A DNA stretch of 64,000 nt from Coriaria nepalensis (GCA_027186245.1 CP114492.1:5964501-6028500), one strand, 5' to 3'. Positions 1 to 11,700 are shown, counted from the stretch's first letter. A program made the numbers and translations. The notes: a model not told the origin generated them from the sequence alone.

Positions 1-432
1 AATAATATCAACTTTTCATTACTGTAAAAAACAGAGTTTGTCAGGAGCGAATAATTCAGTAAGTATTACCCCAAAATAAAGTGTGACCAAAGCAAATGTC
101 CACCTGTTTGAGAAAAAGAAGATTATTAACAAATATACAATTAACCGGAAATAACAGTAACGGACTAGGGGATATCTTATGGAACAGATTAAACCATCTA
201 GTCATCTGTCACATAGTGTAACAAGCTAGAACTCAGAACAGATGGATCCCACTTAAAATGAAAAGTTGAAACTACTAAACTTTCAGCTGATTTGTTACTC
301 CACCACCTAACAGCTGCCATGTAATGTAACCGTTACATAAAACACTTTCTCCCAGATCAAAACTTCACACCAATTAAGCTCATATGTCTTACAAAGTTTA
401 AGAAGAAAGAGATAGAAAGATTAATGACTTAC
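1..432 (-). other. Intron and unseen downstream part of the left-edge membrane-protein gene
   Basis: This stretch follows the GTAAGT donor (minus strand, 427-432) of the membrane-protein gene. It is AT-rich with stops in all frames and should be the first coding intron of that gene. I see no second exon inside the window, so the rest of the gene lies beyond the left edge. Confidence 0.6.
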
Positions 433-770
433 TGAGTATAAAAGTAAAATATGCCAACTCCATCAACAATTACATTGGCCGTGATCAATCCGAACAGCAC
501 AAGAAACCCAAATACTCTAAGCCCGAGCAACCAACCAGGATGGATCTTTTGTGTAAGACATGTCCTCCAAGCTTCATCTTCATATAAGACACCAACTTTG
601 GGTTGTGGGTTCTCTTCCTCTGTTCTTCTAGAAGTAGATTTTTTACTAGAGCCTTCATGTTTCCATATCAAAACTGCCGCTAGAATCATACTAATGAAGA
701 TCCATATTGCACATAATAAGAATCTCCAGTTTAACCAATAACTTAGAGTATTAGTTTTTTCTGTGGCCAT
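433..770 (-). CDS. Multi-pass plant membrane protein, first coding exon (partial)
   Basis: This is the first coding exon of a plant-specific integral membrane protein; from memory it resembles the Arabidopsis At1g10660/At2g47115 family, whose function is unknown. The exon gives about 112 residues. A hydrophobic segment follows the start ([19 protein letters not shown]), then a charged Lys/Ser/Glu loop, the motif [16 protein letters not shown], and a second membrane segment ending [14 protein letters not shown]. The reading frame is open further upstream to 815, but a good acceptor (TTAACAG, ending at 800) lies between. I therefore take the ATG at 770 (MATEKTN) as the start. The exon ends at a GTAAGT donor and the next exons are outside the window. 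The family match is recalled, not searched. Confidence 0.7.
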
Positions 771-799
771 AGTAGGCTTCCACTTGTGATTTGAAGATC

Positions 800-1323
800 C
801 TGTTAAGATACTCAAGTTACTCCAAATATTTTTATATACATTGAAGCAAAAATCTATAACACTTGGTTAAAAAGGTGTTTGCTTAGTAATTAGTCTTTCA
901 TAAAGAAGGGGGGGGGGGGGAATGGAAATTAGAACTCTTGACACCCAGATTTAACAATGCTGTAAAATTGTTCAAGAAGAGTACAATTTGAGAATACATT
1001 ACGCGAAACAAGCACATGTCTGTAATGATATGGAAAGGGGCAATTAATGGTAGAAATTTAAATCGAAAGAAAAACTACAAAGAGAACCGATATATCCAAT
1101 TTCAATCAGCGCCCTTGGAAACAAAACAAAACCCTTCACCAAGAAAAGTACAATATTTTAAGGGAAAATGAAGAAGCAATGACGACTGAAACAAAAAACA
1201 AAAAATAATAAACAAAAAACAAAAAACAAAAAACAAAAAGAAAAAAAAAAAAAGAAAAAAAAAGGAAAATCCAGATTCCTTGCTTTAGAATATGTGGGAA
1301 AATGGGAAAGGCGTAGAACTTAC
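800..1323 (-). other. Probable 5'-UTR intron of the membrane-protein gene
   Basis: On the minus strand a GTAAGT donor (about 1318-1323) follows a CT-rich leader that begins near 1440, and a TTAACAG acceptor ends at 800, 30 bases before the chosen ATG. The 524-bp interval has no coding potential. It contains a poly-G run at 908-920 and an A-rich AAAAAC repeat near 1190-1260. A leader intron is common in plant genes; this one is inferred from splice-site sequence only. Confidence 0.5.
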
Positions 1324-2376
1324 AATATGCAAATAAATTGTTGGAACAAAAGACCCAGCGAGCAATATAGAAGAAGAGAGACGCTTCGCTTCTTCTCCCC
1401 TCCCTATCGCTTCAGAGTTCAGGTAGAGAGAAAGAGAGAGTTAAAGTTCTGGGTTTTGTTCTAATTTATGGTTGGGTTTTCGTAGGGGGTTAGCGAAGAA
1501 GAGGATTCTGGATTCAGTTGAGAAAATCGATTAAAATTCTTCTCAGATTACGTAGCTAGTAGTTAGGCTTTTTTTAATTCCTTAAAAGTAATGTTTTTAA
1601 TTATCACGTGATTTTGATTTTTAAAGGGGAGGTTTTAATTTGGTGAGAAAGGAAGGAGCCCACGTGGCAATCGTTAACTGGTCTAATGTAGCTAAAAATC
1701 AATGCCAACCTCCAATTTTTAGTCTTCCTATAAAAACGACCAACAACGATAGTTGTCTCCTGCCATTTTAAAGTAGACTGTTTTGCTTTTGGGGTAAGAA
1801 AAAAATTGTGTTTAAACTTTTGTCACGTCACCTTTGAATAATCAAATGATAAGATGAACGGATCCTCTCTCTCTATATATAATAATAAAAATAAATTATT
1901 AACATTAATTGTGTTCAATGATTTTGTCCTATATAAATTAATTGAATCTTTTAAATTCAAATGTCAGTGTTCTTCTTTTTGGTCATAGAGTTTCGTAACA
2001 TAGAAATTTGACAACATTTCCTCAAAGTTATTGTAAAGATGAAGATGAAGATGAAGATGAAAAAGTAATTAAATTTTAATTTAAAAATGAGTTTATATTT
2101 TTAATTAAATAATAAAAAAATTATTAATCTAAATATAATAATTTAAAATAATATAATATAAGTTCATAATATAATATAAGGTATTGTATTAGTAGTAATG
2201 GATCTTTTATCCTATTATATAATAAAAAAACAATATTTCAAGAAGTTGGTCCCACGTCAGTTACATAAAGAAATTGACGCAGCTTCTTGAAATTCTCATA
2301 CTATCAGACTAACCTTTTAGATTGATATGATCATCCAAGTAATTGATTCAATTAATGGTTAATAGAATTTGATACC
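1324..2376. other. 5' leader/promoter side of the membrane-protein gene, then AT-rich intergenic DNA
   Basis: Positions 1324 to about 1450 on the minus strand form a CT-rich leader that should be transcribed with the left-edge gene. The rest is AT-rich DNA without a coding frame. It includes a short GATGAA microsatellite at 2038-2063 and several A/T runs. Confidence 0.4.
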
Positions 2377-2618
2377 AAGGAGTTGACGATACCGGAACTC
2401 TGGGAGGATTTGTCCTATTGGCCACACTCGAGAACGTATGGTAGATCTCGACTTGATAGAGTAAGAGGGATCATCAAAATAGAATCAAGCCCAGTTACTT
2501 GTTATGTTATGCAGGATCCTCTTAAAGAGGCAAGTATATAGCATACTAAAACTAACTATCATCAGACCTAAGCAGGAGACCCATTGAATAACTTCATCAG
2601 TACCTCAAGGAGAGAAGG
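2377..2618 (+). repeat. Inverted-repeat arm 1 of the viral relic
   Basis: This arm matches the reverse complement of 4446-4697 over almost its whole length. Shared stretches include AAGGAGTTGACGATACC, CCTATTGGCCACACTC, TAGAGTAAGAGGGA, GATCCTCTTAAA and AACTATCATCAGACC. The copies are clearly diverged, with a few indels. The conceptual translation is broken by stops; I suspect part of a viral polyprotein gene but cannot name the domain. Confidence 0.8.
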
Positions 2619-2989
2619 AAATAATAGAAAGTCATATCGATCAAACCAAGATTTTAACCTCAGGTATATAGGGTTGGGGGGTGGGAGCTTTGTTCTTAAT
2701 TTCTAGAATCCTGGGAAATAAAGAAGTATCCATTTTATCTTTAAAAATCAAAATTTTCAATACCATACTTGACGGTAAGTACTTTGTATACTATATGGTA
2801 TTGTACTTGCCCAGCTTTGAATTTTCTGCTTGCATGAGCACAAAAGTGGCGGTTGCCATCTTTTTCTTCGAGAAGCAGGGCACCCTAGTGTAAATTTGAG
2901 ATGTCAATTTGCAAGATGCACATTCCATTTGTAAGGGAGGAGGATTTTGCACAACTTTCTTAAGTTATTAGATAACTTAAGTTTGGGCG

Positions 2990-3460
2990 GGTCCCCATTT
3001 AGGAGGGACTTCTTGAGCATCGTAGAGAGAGGAGAAATGCATTCAGTTGCTTGGAGGATAAATTCTCTAATGTAGTAAATTGTCCCTAAGAATTGTTGAA
3101 CTTGTAGCTTTGTAAGGTTATCGTTTGGGAATTTGAGAAGTTCCTAGGCGATGTGAGGGTCTAGGGAATATTTCCTATGGCATATGTGCATGCCTTGGAA
3201 ATCTTCTTCCTCATTTCTTAGAGTTTTTTTGTTCAGAAAGCATTATAGACAAAAGTTCTAGGTGTTCTTCATTAGTTTGACTAAATAAGAGGACATTCAT
3301 CTATGAAAATGAGGGCGCTATGAAGGATATGTTGAAAGATCCTCATCATCGCCTTTTGGAATAGAGAGTGTGCAGTCTTGAGGCCAAAAGGCAAGACCCT
3401 TCACTGGTGTTGTGCATCTGGTCTGCAGAAGGTTACTACGAGAATTAGATCGTTGGTCAA
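2990..3460 (-). pseudogene. Decayed caulimovirid-type reverse transcriptase segment
   Basis: The minus-strand translation contains LPFGLKTA, then SLFQKAM, RIFQ and HILHSAL. It next runs into the usual position of the catalytic aspartate motif, where a single-base frameshift breaks the frame. Further on, in other frames, come pieces resembling the thumb/connection region. In-frame stops occur on both sides. This order and spacing are typical of plant pararetroviruses rather than of Ty1/copia or Ty3/gypsy. The gene is dead: stops, at least one frameshift, no start and no intact flanking protease or RNase H. The neighbouring inverted arms support a rearranged viral insertion. Confidence 0.55.
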
Positions 3461-4254
3461 GATCACCTTCTCTAATATCCTGATTGGGCTCATCAGTTCA
3501 CTCTAAACTTATTTATCATACATCCTGAAGATGCACAAATTTTCAATCTTAACATATTATGGTATCTCTGGTTCATCTCAGTATGTTCTCTCACCCTATT
3601 AACCTTCTCTCTCAGAAGAATGAATTGCCACTTGTTCAACTCGAACAATCAGTCCAGTCCTCATTAATATGGATTTTCCTCCAATGGTTCTTCCCCTGCT
3701 CTTGGTACAAGAAAGAGTTACAAAGGCTGATGGGTCAACATAATGTCTGGAGGATAGATAAGACCTTAAGTCTGAAGATTTCCAGTATTTATATTTTCCA
3801 TAGGCCATATATATACAACCCAAGCACCAATTTACTTTGGTCAATGAACTCAGTCTACGAATGCCAGATGGTCTATAACATCGACGCCTAGTGGTTGGAA
3901 GTCAGAATTCCTCTAAGAAATTTCCTCTTGTACACAAACCCTCCAAGAACATCTGACAGCCAGTTGTTGATCACCCTACCGTCACCACTACATCAGCTTC
4001 TTGGATATTAATAAGAGTCATAAGATCCATGGTCCATCGACCCCACTGGAAATTATCCCTCACAACTTGAGGAGGGTCGCTCTACACCATGGTATAAGAA
4101 TATTATTGGAAACTTTGACTTGGATGACGGAGAGTACAATAATGGCAACATGTCTCCTACTCGAAACTCTTTGTAGCTATTACTTTATCCTAAGCATGTT
4201 GTGCAATAGTATGTAACAATGTTTTATAATTATTGTATGTGTATTTAAGTGTTG

Positions 4255-4400
4255 TAATTATTTTGCGTGATGTCCTCTCATATCGGTTAGGACATCTTTT
4301 TCTTATGTGGTGCGTAGTACTCCACGCCTTGGGTTCTAGAGTCTTCCTTCTATTATATATAACGGGGAACTCCTTTCAGTTGTGATCATCGAAAATCTTA
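4255..4400 (+). promoter_or_regulatory. Possible viral intergenic promoter / polyadenylation block
   Basis: Downstream of a short plus-strand frame that ends at a stop at 4174-4176, this non-coding block carries a TATATATAA box near 4355. Shortly after it comes an AATAAA-like signal near 4402. The order resembles the intergenic promoter region of plant pararetroviruses, which sits after the last gene. This is inference from layout; activity is not implied. Confidence 0.3.
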
Positions 4401-4445
4401 TAAATAAATTTTCTAGTTTTATTACCATGAAAGCATAAATCCTCT

Positions 4446-4697
4446 CCTTCTCTCCCTAAGGTACTAATGAAGTTATTCAATTAGACTTCCTCTTGGGTCT
4501 GATGATAGTTAGCTCTAGTATGTTCTATGCTTACCTTTTTAAGAGGATCATGCATAACAGAACGAGTGATTGGCTTGATCCTATCTCTACGGTCCCTCTT
4601 ACTCTATTAGGCAAAGATCTGCCGTAAATGCTTGAGTGTGGCCAATAGGATTAATGATAGCTCCTATTAGGCAGAGTTCGGGTATCGTCAACTCCTT
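4446..4697 (-). repeat. Inverted-repeat arm 2 of the viral relic
   Basis: This is the reverse-complement partner of 2377-2618. About 1.8 kb of sequence separates the arms, including the reverse-transcriptase relic. The similarity stops abruptly at both ends of the arms. Confidence 0.8.
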
Positions 4698-4699
4698 AT

Positions 4700-4960
4700 A
4701 CTGGAATAGTGTCTCTAACAACATCTAATGAGTTTACAATTTGACCAATGATAGCTCGCCAAATTAGAAGGCTTCCAATAAAATTTGGAAAGAAAGCCTA
4801 CTGAGGTTAAGGTGGTGAGATCTCGGTCTAATCAGTCCTCATTTTGTTATCATTTTATGTTCCTACGCGTAAATCCCGATCGTTATTGTAAATCCAATGG
4901 TTAAAACACGTCTCACGTTAAAATCACTTATATTAATGAAAGCTTATACGACTATACACA
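4700..4960. other. Intergenic DNA, nothing recognised
   Basis: There is no coding frame or repeat that I can name. It may still belong to the viral relic next door. Confidence 0.3.
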
Positions 4961-5019
4961 AACCGAAAACTTTTTTTTTTTACACAACACATCAAAATGA
5001 CTTTCAAACCGAGTTCTTT

Positions 5020-5262
5020 TACTTTCCTAGACCGAGTTCTTTTACTTTCCTAAACTGAGTTCAATTTCTTCCTTCACACATAGAGCTCCTTTCCCAGACC
5101 GAGATCTTTTACTTTTTCTAAACCGAGTTTAATTTCTTCCTTCACAAACCAAACTCCCTTTCTAGACAGAGTTCTTCATCTTCCTTCTCAGACCGATTTT
5201 GTCATTTTCCTTCCTAGACCCAGAACAATTTCTTCCTTCTCAAACTAAGATCTAATATCATA
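5020..5262 (+). repeat. Degenerate tandem array, unit GACCGAGTTCTTTTACTTTCC
   Basis: A phrase of the form (A)GACCGAGTTC followed by TTTTACTTTCC or AATTTCTTCCTTC repeats about eight times in 240 bp. The units are roughly 23-50 bp and diverge by substitutions and small indels. No coding frame runs through it. It grades into a second block (5275-5625) rich in AGACCGACATG phrases. Confidence 0.65.
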
Positions 5263-5274
5263 TAATATATCTCA

Positions 5275-5625
5275 ATCTGCGTCTAGTTCACTATATAGAC
5301 CGAGTTCTCAATCTATAAAGAAATAAACATAACTGAGTTATCGGTCTGAGATACACAAACTAACAAGTAAGGTCTCAATCTATGCAACTCAAATCAACAT
5401 GTGAGCCCACAGACCGACATGTCACATATTGATTTGAGACCACAGATTGACATGTGTGGTCTCACATATTAGTTTGAGATGTACAGACCAAAATCTCACA
5501 TGTCGGTATGAAATGCATAGGCCGACATATGATCTTGATCTGAGACCACATACTAACATGTAAAGAACTCACATGTTTCTATCTAGGCTGAGAACTTGAT
5601 CTAGACCGAGAACTTAGTCTGGAGG
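5275..5625 (+). repeat. Degenerate array of AGACCGACATGT / inverted phrases
   Basis: The phrase ACAGACCGACATGTCACATAT and its partial inverse (ACATGTGGTCTCACATAT, CACATGTCGGTATG) alternate several times, giving short imperfect palindromes. The same phrase recurs at 10055-10300, 4.7 kb away, inside another array. I do not recognise the family. Confidence 0.55.
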
Positions 5626-5639
5626 AATGAATTCCCACC

Positions 5640-7440
5640 TATAGATCAAATATCAATCTCTAAATATGTTTCTGTCTGAACCAATAACTCGATCTGAACA
5701 GGGAAAATGAGATAAGTTAATCGCAACTATGAAAAAATACAATTCATAAATTAACAATATTACAGTCAGCTTATATTTGTCTTTTTTCTTATCATGTGTC
5801 ACTTTTTTAATTTTTAAATTAAAATAAATAGCTGAAATGTTATTACAAAAAACAAACAAGAAGGGAGCAAAAAATCATTGAATACGCTCCTGTAATAAGA
5901 CTCTTATATTGGTTCAAGGATCCAAAAGTCTTTGTTTATGGTCATTCACCTTTCCGCTAGCCATGCAATTTTGACCCTCAAATGGTCCCATATACAGTAG
6001 GAGATTAATCAAACCACTCGAACATAAGATTATAGTTGTCCTCAATATTGTCCTAAAGAAACCAACAAAAAAGAAACATATCCCTCCCTACCTACCTTCC
6101 TCATCATTTGTCTTACCCATGCAATGTCTCTAGGAAACTGCTTTTTGTTGTTTTCTTTGGCATCCCTTGTTTGATGCAGGAAAGCATGCCAAACATCCTC
6201 AAGCAGAAAAACTTTCTCGCTGCACAGGAATATGCAACATCGCATGGCGATCAGAAATTAAGCAAGTTCCGAGCATCACAAGATGTCAACAGTCTTAAAA
6301 TAAAATAGTGGAAAATTTTAGAGCAAATAAAATTATTATAGCATATATATATCAAAAGACTTATACCTTTCTCAAGTAGTAATAGCTAATTAGCTCCATC
6401 AATTTCAATTGCCAGTAGTCTGATTGGAGCATCTTAAATACCTCTAGCAGTTTGGCCAATACAATAGTTCTTGGCTTCTAGCTTCTTTAACAGAGGAAAA
6501 AGAAAAGTACGGAATGCATAAACTCAATATACCGTCTCAATCGCATGAACCTTGATTACGTAGACTTGTAGCTCAGGTTGATTATATAAGCTAACTAGTT
6601 TCTTCTAGTATCAATAGAGCAAGATGAGGATTCAATGCTGGCTATAAATTACTCTTCTCAAGAAAAAAAAGTTAAATTCCTCTGAAAGATATGAATATAA
6701 GATAAAAATATCATGGAAGTTCGTCACTGGTTTTTCCAACAGCATAACTTTTCGACCGATGATTCTGTGCATTATTACTCTTACATATAGGCTGTATAAC
6801 ATTAATCTTCTCTTAGTCCATTTGAAAACCTTAAGAATTCGAAAATCAATGCATTTAAAATTGAATTCTCATTATTTGGAATTCCACACATTTGCATCTC
6901 CATTTTCACAAAAGAAAAGATTTATACAACCCAAATAAACAGTCAGTAACAGGATACATAAATAAGTAACTATTAGAGGGTCCACCTGCTTCAATATTTC
7001 TATTTCTAAACCCTCTGCAAGACTCAGTTTCAGTTTTTTTTTTTTTCTTTTAACATTTAAAAAGAAATTTAGTTAGTTATAGTTGAAGTGAATTTCTTTC
7101 TAACATGGATATACAACCAAATTTATTTTCAGAATCAAACAGAATCGATTGTTTAAATACTAGGCCAAATCCCTGTTTGAGAAAATCAATTCGTTTCACT
7201 ACGACCCAAACCCTAATACAACAGAGGATCCAAATAAACAAAGATTAAGTTATCGAAGTAACATAAAGAAAGCTTTTATTTCTAAAGGGTATTTTAAGTG
7301 ATTTTCAAGTTGCAATCATTTTGTTATAGTTGAAAGAAATTTGATTATAACAACGATAGTAACAGTTTTAGTAGATACTTGTATGCAATAATAAAATTGC
7401 TCAAAAGTATACAATTTGTCACCTGTTTTCTCTTTCATAT
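5640..7440. other. AT-rich intergenic DNA
   Basis: There is no convincing gene. Overlapping frames on both strands at 6042-6308 look accidental (see rejected list). The last few hundred bases are the 3' side of the EMB975-like gene. Poly-T runs occur near 7040. Confidence 0.5.
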
Positions 7441-7448
7441 TGCAACAG

Positions 7449-8933
7449 CTATGACATCATCAGTTGTTTATCCAGCTTAAATCCTGCCATCTCTGCCTCC
7501 CTTTGAACCTCCTTACACTTCGCTCTCCTCCCAGAAATCGAGTAAATCTTAATCAACTCCCTATATATATCATATGTTGGAGAGAACCCTGCTTCCTTGA
7601 GCTTCGCAAAATATCTTACGGCCCTTGAGAGATCATCTAGAGCCACAAAAAGCTTTATTACCACTCTATATGCTGGAAGATCAAATAAACAATTTGAGGA
7701 CTCCATTTCCCAAACCACAGCCAATGCCTCCCTATATTTCTTCTCCGAATAGAGACTACAAATCAGAGTGGTATGCATAACTATGGTCGGTTCATGACCA
7801 GATCCTTTATACCAGGTATAAAGGCTATTTACAATTTCAAATTTCCCAAGCCTAATGCAAGCTTTCATTATAGCAGTACAATCTTTCTGGCTTAAATGCA
7901 GGTCTTCTCTTTCTCCTAGATCATCCAATAAGGCAACCACAATCATTTCTTTATCGGGGTTCTTCCCGAGCGCTAGTATAAATTTAGCATAAACGCTAGG
8001 ATCTATCATTCTCTTACCATCTTTGGCGATAGAGAGAAGCTTCCAAGCAAGGTTTAACCTCCCACCTGTAATGAATCCTCTAACCATGGCCTCAATCACT
8101 CCTCGACTTGCCAAACTAGTGAACTTTTCCAAGTTGAATGGCAATTTGAGCTCATGGTTCCTTGCCAGGACCTCAACTGTAGAAGCTAAAACCCTATCAT
8201 CCGGGAAGAGATGAGGTTGCTTTTGGGTCCAACAGAATGTTTGAAGGGCCCTTTCAGGAAGACCCATATGACCCAATTCCTTGATTGTCAAGGAAAGGGA
8301 CCTCTTCCTAAGGAATCGAGCCCAGTTGTCGAGAACTTTGGACACATCTTCCTCAGGAGTCAGGCTTCTTATCTCCCTGGAAAGGCCAATAAGAACATTA
8401 GGGTTCTTATATACTTGGTTAGATACCAGCGAGCGTGAAGAAACAGGTACTTTGATGTGTTTCTTTGGTGTTGGAAGTCCAATAGGTCTAATCTTATGAG
8501 GTTGTGGGAGAGGAAGAGGTCTCTCTCTGTTTTCTAACTTCCCAGGTTTCTGAGGAATTCTTCCTTGAAAAAGTGATGAAATAGCTTCAATTTCTTCTGA
8601 ATCCCAAACGTTAGAACTCTCCTCATCACTATACTCATCACTTTCATCTTCACACTCTTCTTCTTCTTGAGATGGATAGAACTTTTCACTGCAAATCAAA
8701 TCACTTAGGAGAAGTTCAGTACCTGCTTCTTGTTTCTTCTTCAAGAATTGATTAACGCTAGGGTCTGGAGGAAGCTTGGTTCTCCGCTGATAATGAAGGT
8801 TCTTAGGAAGTCTTCTTCTCGAACTAGAATTAGAATGCGCTATGAAAATCAACCTGAAATTTTGCGCGAAATTCGCTTCAAAGGGAATAATAGGATTACA
8901 AGCGCTAATGATTGAGACAGCAGAATTCATCAT
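7449..8933 (-). CDS. EMB975: Pentatricopeptide repeat protein, EMB975-like, probably chloroplast
   Basis: A complete intronless gene of 494 residues. The first roughly 60 residues are rich in Ser/Arg/Asn and poor in acids, as in a plastid transit peptide. An acidic stretch follows at about residues 91-115 (EEEECEDESDEYSDEESS), then a Pro/Arg-rich linker. The C-terminal half is helical with degenerate PPR motifs from about residue 300 on; the last ones include YRVVIKLFVALDDLSRAVRYF and IYRELIKIYSISGRRAKC. PPR proteins bind organellar RNA. Length and layout fit Arabidopsis At2g01860 (EMB975), a P-type PPR needed for embryo development; the match is from memory. There are two adjacent ATG codons at the start and I took the first. 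There is no editing-type E or DYW tail. Confidence 0.85.
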   Translation of the reverse strand: MMNSAVSIISACNPIIPFEANFAQNFRLIFIAHSNSSSRRRLPKNLHYQRRTKLPPDPSVNQFLKKKQEAGTELLLSDLICSEKFYPSQEEEECEDESDEYSDEESSNVWDSEEIEAISSLFQGRIPQKPGKLENRERPLPLPQPHKIRPIGLPTPKKHIKVPVSSRSLVSNQVYKNPNVLIGLSREIRSLTPEEDVSKVLDNWARFLRKRSLSLTIKELGHMGLPERALQTFCWTQKQPHLFPDDRVLASTVEVLARNHELKLPFNLEKFTSLASRGVIEAMVRGFITGGRLNLAWKLLSIAKDGKRMIDPSVYAKFILALGKNPDKEMIVVALLDDLGEREDLHLSQKDCTAIMKACIRLGKFEIVNSLYTWYKGSGHEPTIVMHTTLICSLYSEKKYREALAVVWEMESSNCLFDLPAYRVVIKLFVALDDLSRAVRYFAKLKEAGFSPTYDIYRELIKIYSISGRRAKCKEVQREAEMAGFKLDKQLMMS

Positions 8934-9840
8934 CTCGTACCAGACGCTATTTATCTCCCCGCTTATAACCCATTCAGATTAATTTTACCAGGCGCCATCA
9001 GAATCATGATTTTCTGTTTCACGTATGATTAAAATTGAATCAAAATGGTACGTAGGAATCAAAACCCTAGATTAAAATTCCGTTTTACCTGTTCAATCGA
9101 GAACAAATGTTGCTTGGTTGAGAAGGGAAATTGGTGAGAGTCTGAGAGTGAATGATTGGAAATGAGAGAGCATTGTGCCATTAAATTTCGAGAAATTGCA
9201 GAGTTTCGTCCATTATCTTCAAGTTTCACAATAATGGCGTCAGAGCTTGAACTACTGATTCATTGTAGCACTGGCATATAGCAATGTAGCACTGGCGTAT
9301 CCAACGACATCGATTCTTGCTTTAGTAACCTTCAAACGACGTAGTAATATAGGCCATGCACGGTAATATTTTTTTAAAACGTTTTTTGCATTTTGAAACA
9401 TAAAAATTAGTTTTGAGGAGAGTATAAATTTGCTTGGAAACTGTTTTTATATCAATTTCTGTTCATAAAATGTTTTTCAAAAATATTAAAAAAATGAAAT
9501 ATAAAAATCATAAATTATGATTTTTTATATTTCTCTTTTTCTTTTTCTCTCACTCGCACTATCATAACTTTTAATTCTTTTTTTTATTTTCAATAACATA
9601 ATTAAGATAATGGAGTCTTTACATCCAATGATTATACTAATAAATCTATAAAAATTTTAATTATTCGATCGAATAAATGAAAAGAATATATGATAAAATA
9701 AAAAATAAATAAATAATATATATATATATATCATCTTCTTCCTTAAAGTCTTCTAGAATATCTAATTTATTCACTTAAAAAATTAATATCAATATCAATA
9801 TTCAATCATAAAAATAATCAATATCAATATCAAATATTAA
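8934..9840. other. Promoter side of the EMB975-like gene and AT-rich spacer
   Basis: The first 350 bases carry the probable leader and promoter of the minus-strand PPR gene. A 15-base phrase (GTAGCACTGGCGTAT, with one mismatch) is duplicated at about 9266-9301. An AAACGACGTAG motif lies at 9336-9346, upstream of the gene. From 9360 on the DNA is AT-rich, with a TATATA run near 9718. Confidence 0.4.
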
Positions 9841-9842
9841 TT

Positions 9843-10460
9843 TACTATATGGGTAGATGAGACTTTCGACCTGTCGAGTAAACTAGAAGTTATGATACTC
9901 GACGGGTCGAAATCCTCTTCGATGGATCGAAGTCCTCTTCGACAGGTCAAGTAAGCTAGAAGTTATGATACCTGATAAATTGAATGCCACATTGACCCAT
10001 TGAGTAAACAAGAGTTATAATACTCGACAGATCGATGGGACTTCTGACCAATAAATGCACAGACTGACATCTCACATATCAGTTTGTGGTCTTAGATAGA
10101 CATGTAAGATATCGGTCTCTACATCACAGGTCGAAAGAGTCAAAAACTTCATCGACCCATCAAATAAATTAGAAGTTATGGTACTTTACGGGTTGATAGA
10201 GGCTTGGACCCTTCGACTAGTAGATGCACAGACCGACATTTCACATTTCGATCTGTGATCTTAGGGCCGACATGTGAGATGTCGATCTATGCATCTACCG
10301 ATTAAATGGTCGAATGTCTCATCAACCCGTGAAGTAAACTAGAAGTTATAATACTCAACGGATTGAAGTTCTCATTGACTCGTCAAGTAAATTAGAAGTT
10401 ACGATACTTTCAACTAGTCAATAAAGCTTTCGACCCGTAAAGTAAACTAGCAATTATAAA
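9843..10460 (+). repeat. Degenerate minisatellite with two alternating unit types
   Basis: Unit A, of the form GTAAACTAGAAGTTATGATA followed by CTCGACGGGTCGA, occurs about seven times (near 9883, 9950, 10003, 10164, 10330, 10387 and 10440). Unit B, built on CACAGACCGACATCTCACAT and its inverse, occurs around 10055-10115 and 10215-10300. The copies are diverged and spacing varies from 50 to 160 bp. There is no open frame. Unit B is shared with 5275-5625. Confidence 0.7.
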
Positions 10461-11079
10461 TATGAGTTCAAGGTTCCTCTCATGCTTTCAATGAGGCCAT
10501 TGTTAACTCAACTTTCTCTCACTCTTCCTCTCATGCTTTCAACTTTGGTTTATCATTTTTAGTTTGTTATGAATGTCTGTATTTTTATGTATGGATTAAG
10601 ACTGTGATTCATGTTTTAATCGAATCTAGTTCATGGTATATGTTTTATTGACCTATGTTTTTACATTACATATCTGAAATGGAAGTTCGAAATTAAAGTT
10701 TATATTTAAACTTATAATGGTAACATTGAATGTTAATATTTTGGTTAAAATAAAAATCTAATTAAGAATATTTCAGTTGAAAAAATCGAATTAAGAATAT
10801 TTTAATTGAAAAACAAAATCGAATTAAAGATTCCAAATGTATTTTGTTTCTTAAAAAACTTATTTTCTGTTTCGGACATAATTTTTTGTAATCATCATAA
10901 AAATTGATTTTATAAATATAAAACGTAAGAAGTGTTGTGAAGTATAACCATAGTCCTTAATGTATCCTCAAAAATATTTCTCTTCCGGACAAAAAGTCAA
11001 TCCAATTAAAAAACGGACAACTCGAAAGGAAGCATCCAAGCCTCAACCTGTAACATCGAAAACTGGACCAACACGTATT
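10461..11079. other. AT-rich spacer upstream of the ubiquitin-S27a gene
   Basis: I see no gene. A short open frame starting at 10960 overlaps the promoter of the next gene and looks accidental. Confidence 0.4.

Positions 11080-11700
<621 letters not shown>

Larger units (their letters stand above)
2377..4697. mobile_element. Rearranged endogenous pararetrovirus (Caulimoviridae-like) relic
   Basis: An old, broken viral insertion. Three lines of sequence support it: (a) a minus-strand stretch at about 2990-3460 reads as a caulimovirid-type reverse transcriptase with stops and a frameshift; (b) two inverted copies of one segment (2377-2618 and 4446-4697) flank it; (c) a non-coding block at 4255-4400 has a TATA box and a polyadenylation-like AATAAA, as in a viral intergenic region. 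The parts are in inconsistent orientations, so the locus is a rearrangement and cannot express a virus. Assignment to the petuvirus/florendovirus side of the family is from memory of the motif style. Integrated caulimovirid relics are common in angiosperm genomes. Confidence 0.55.

Noticed and set aside
6042..6308. Overlapping open frames on both strands, possibly an exon
   Set aside because: Neither product shows a known domain. A splice-like TGATGCAG|GAAAGC lies inside the plus frame, but no partner exon was found nearby.
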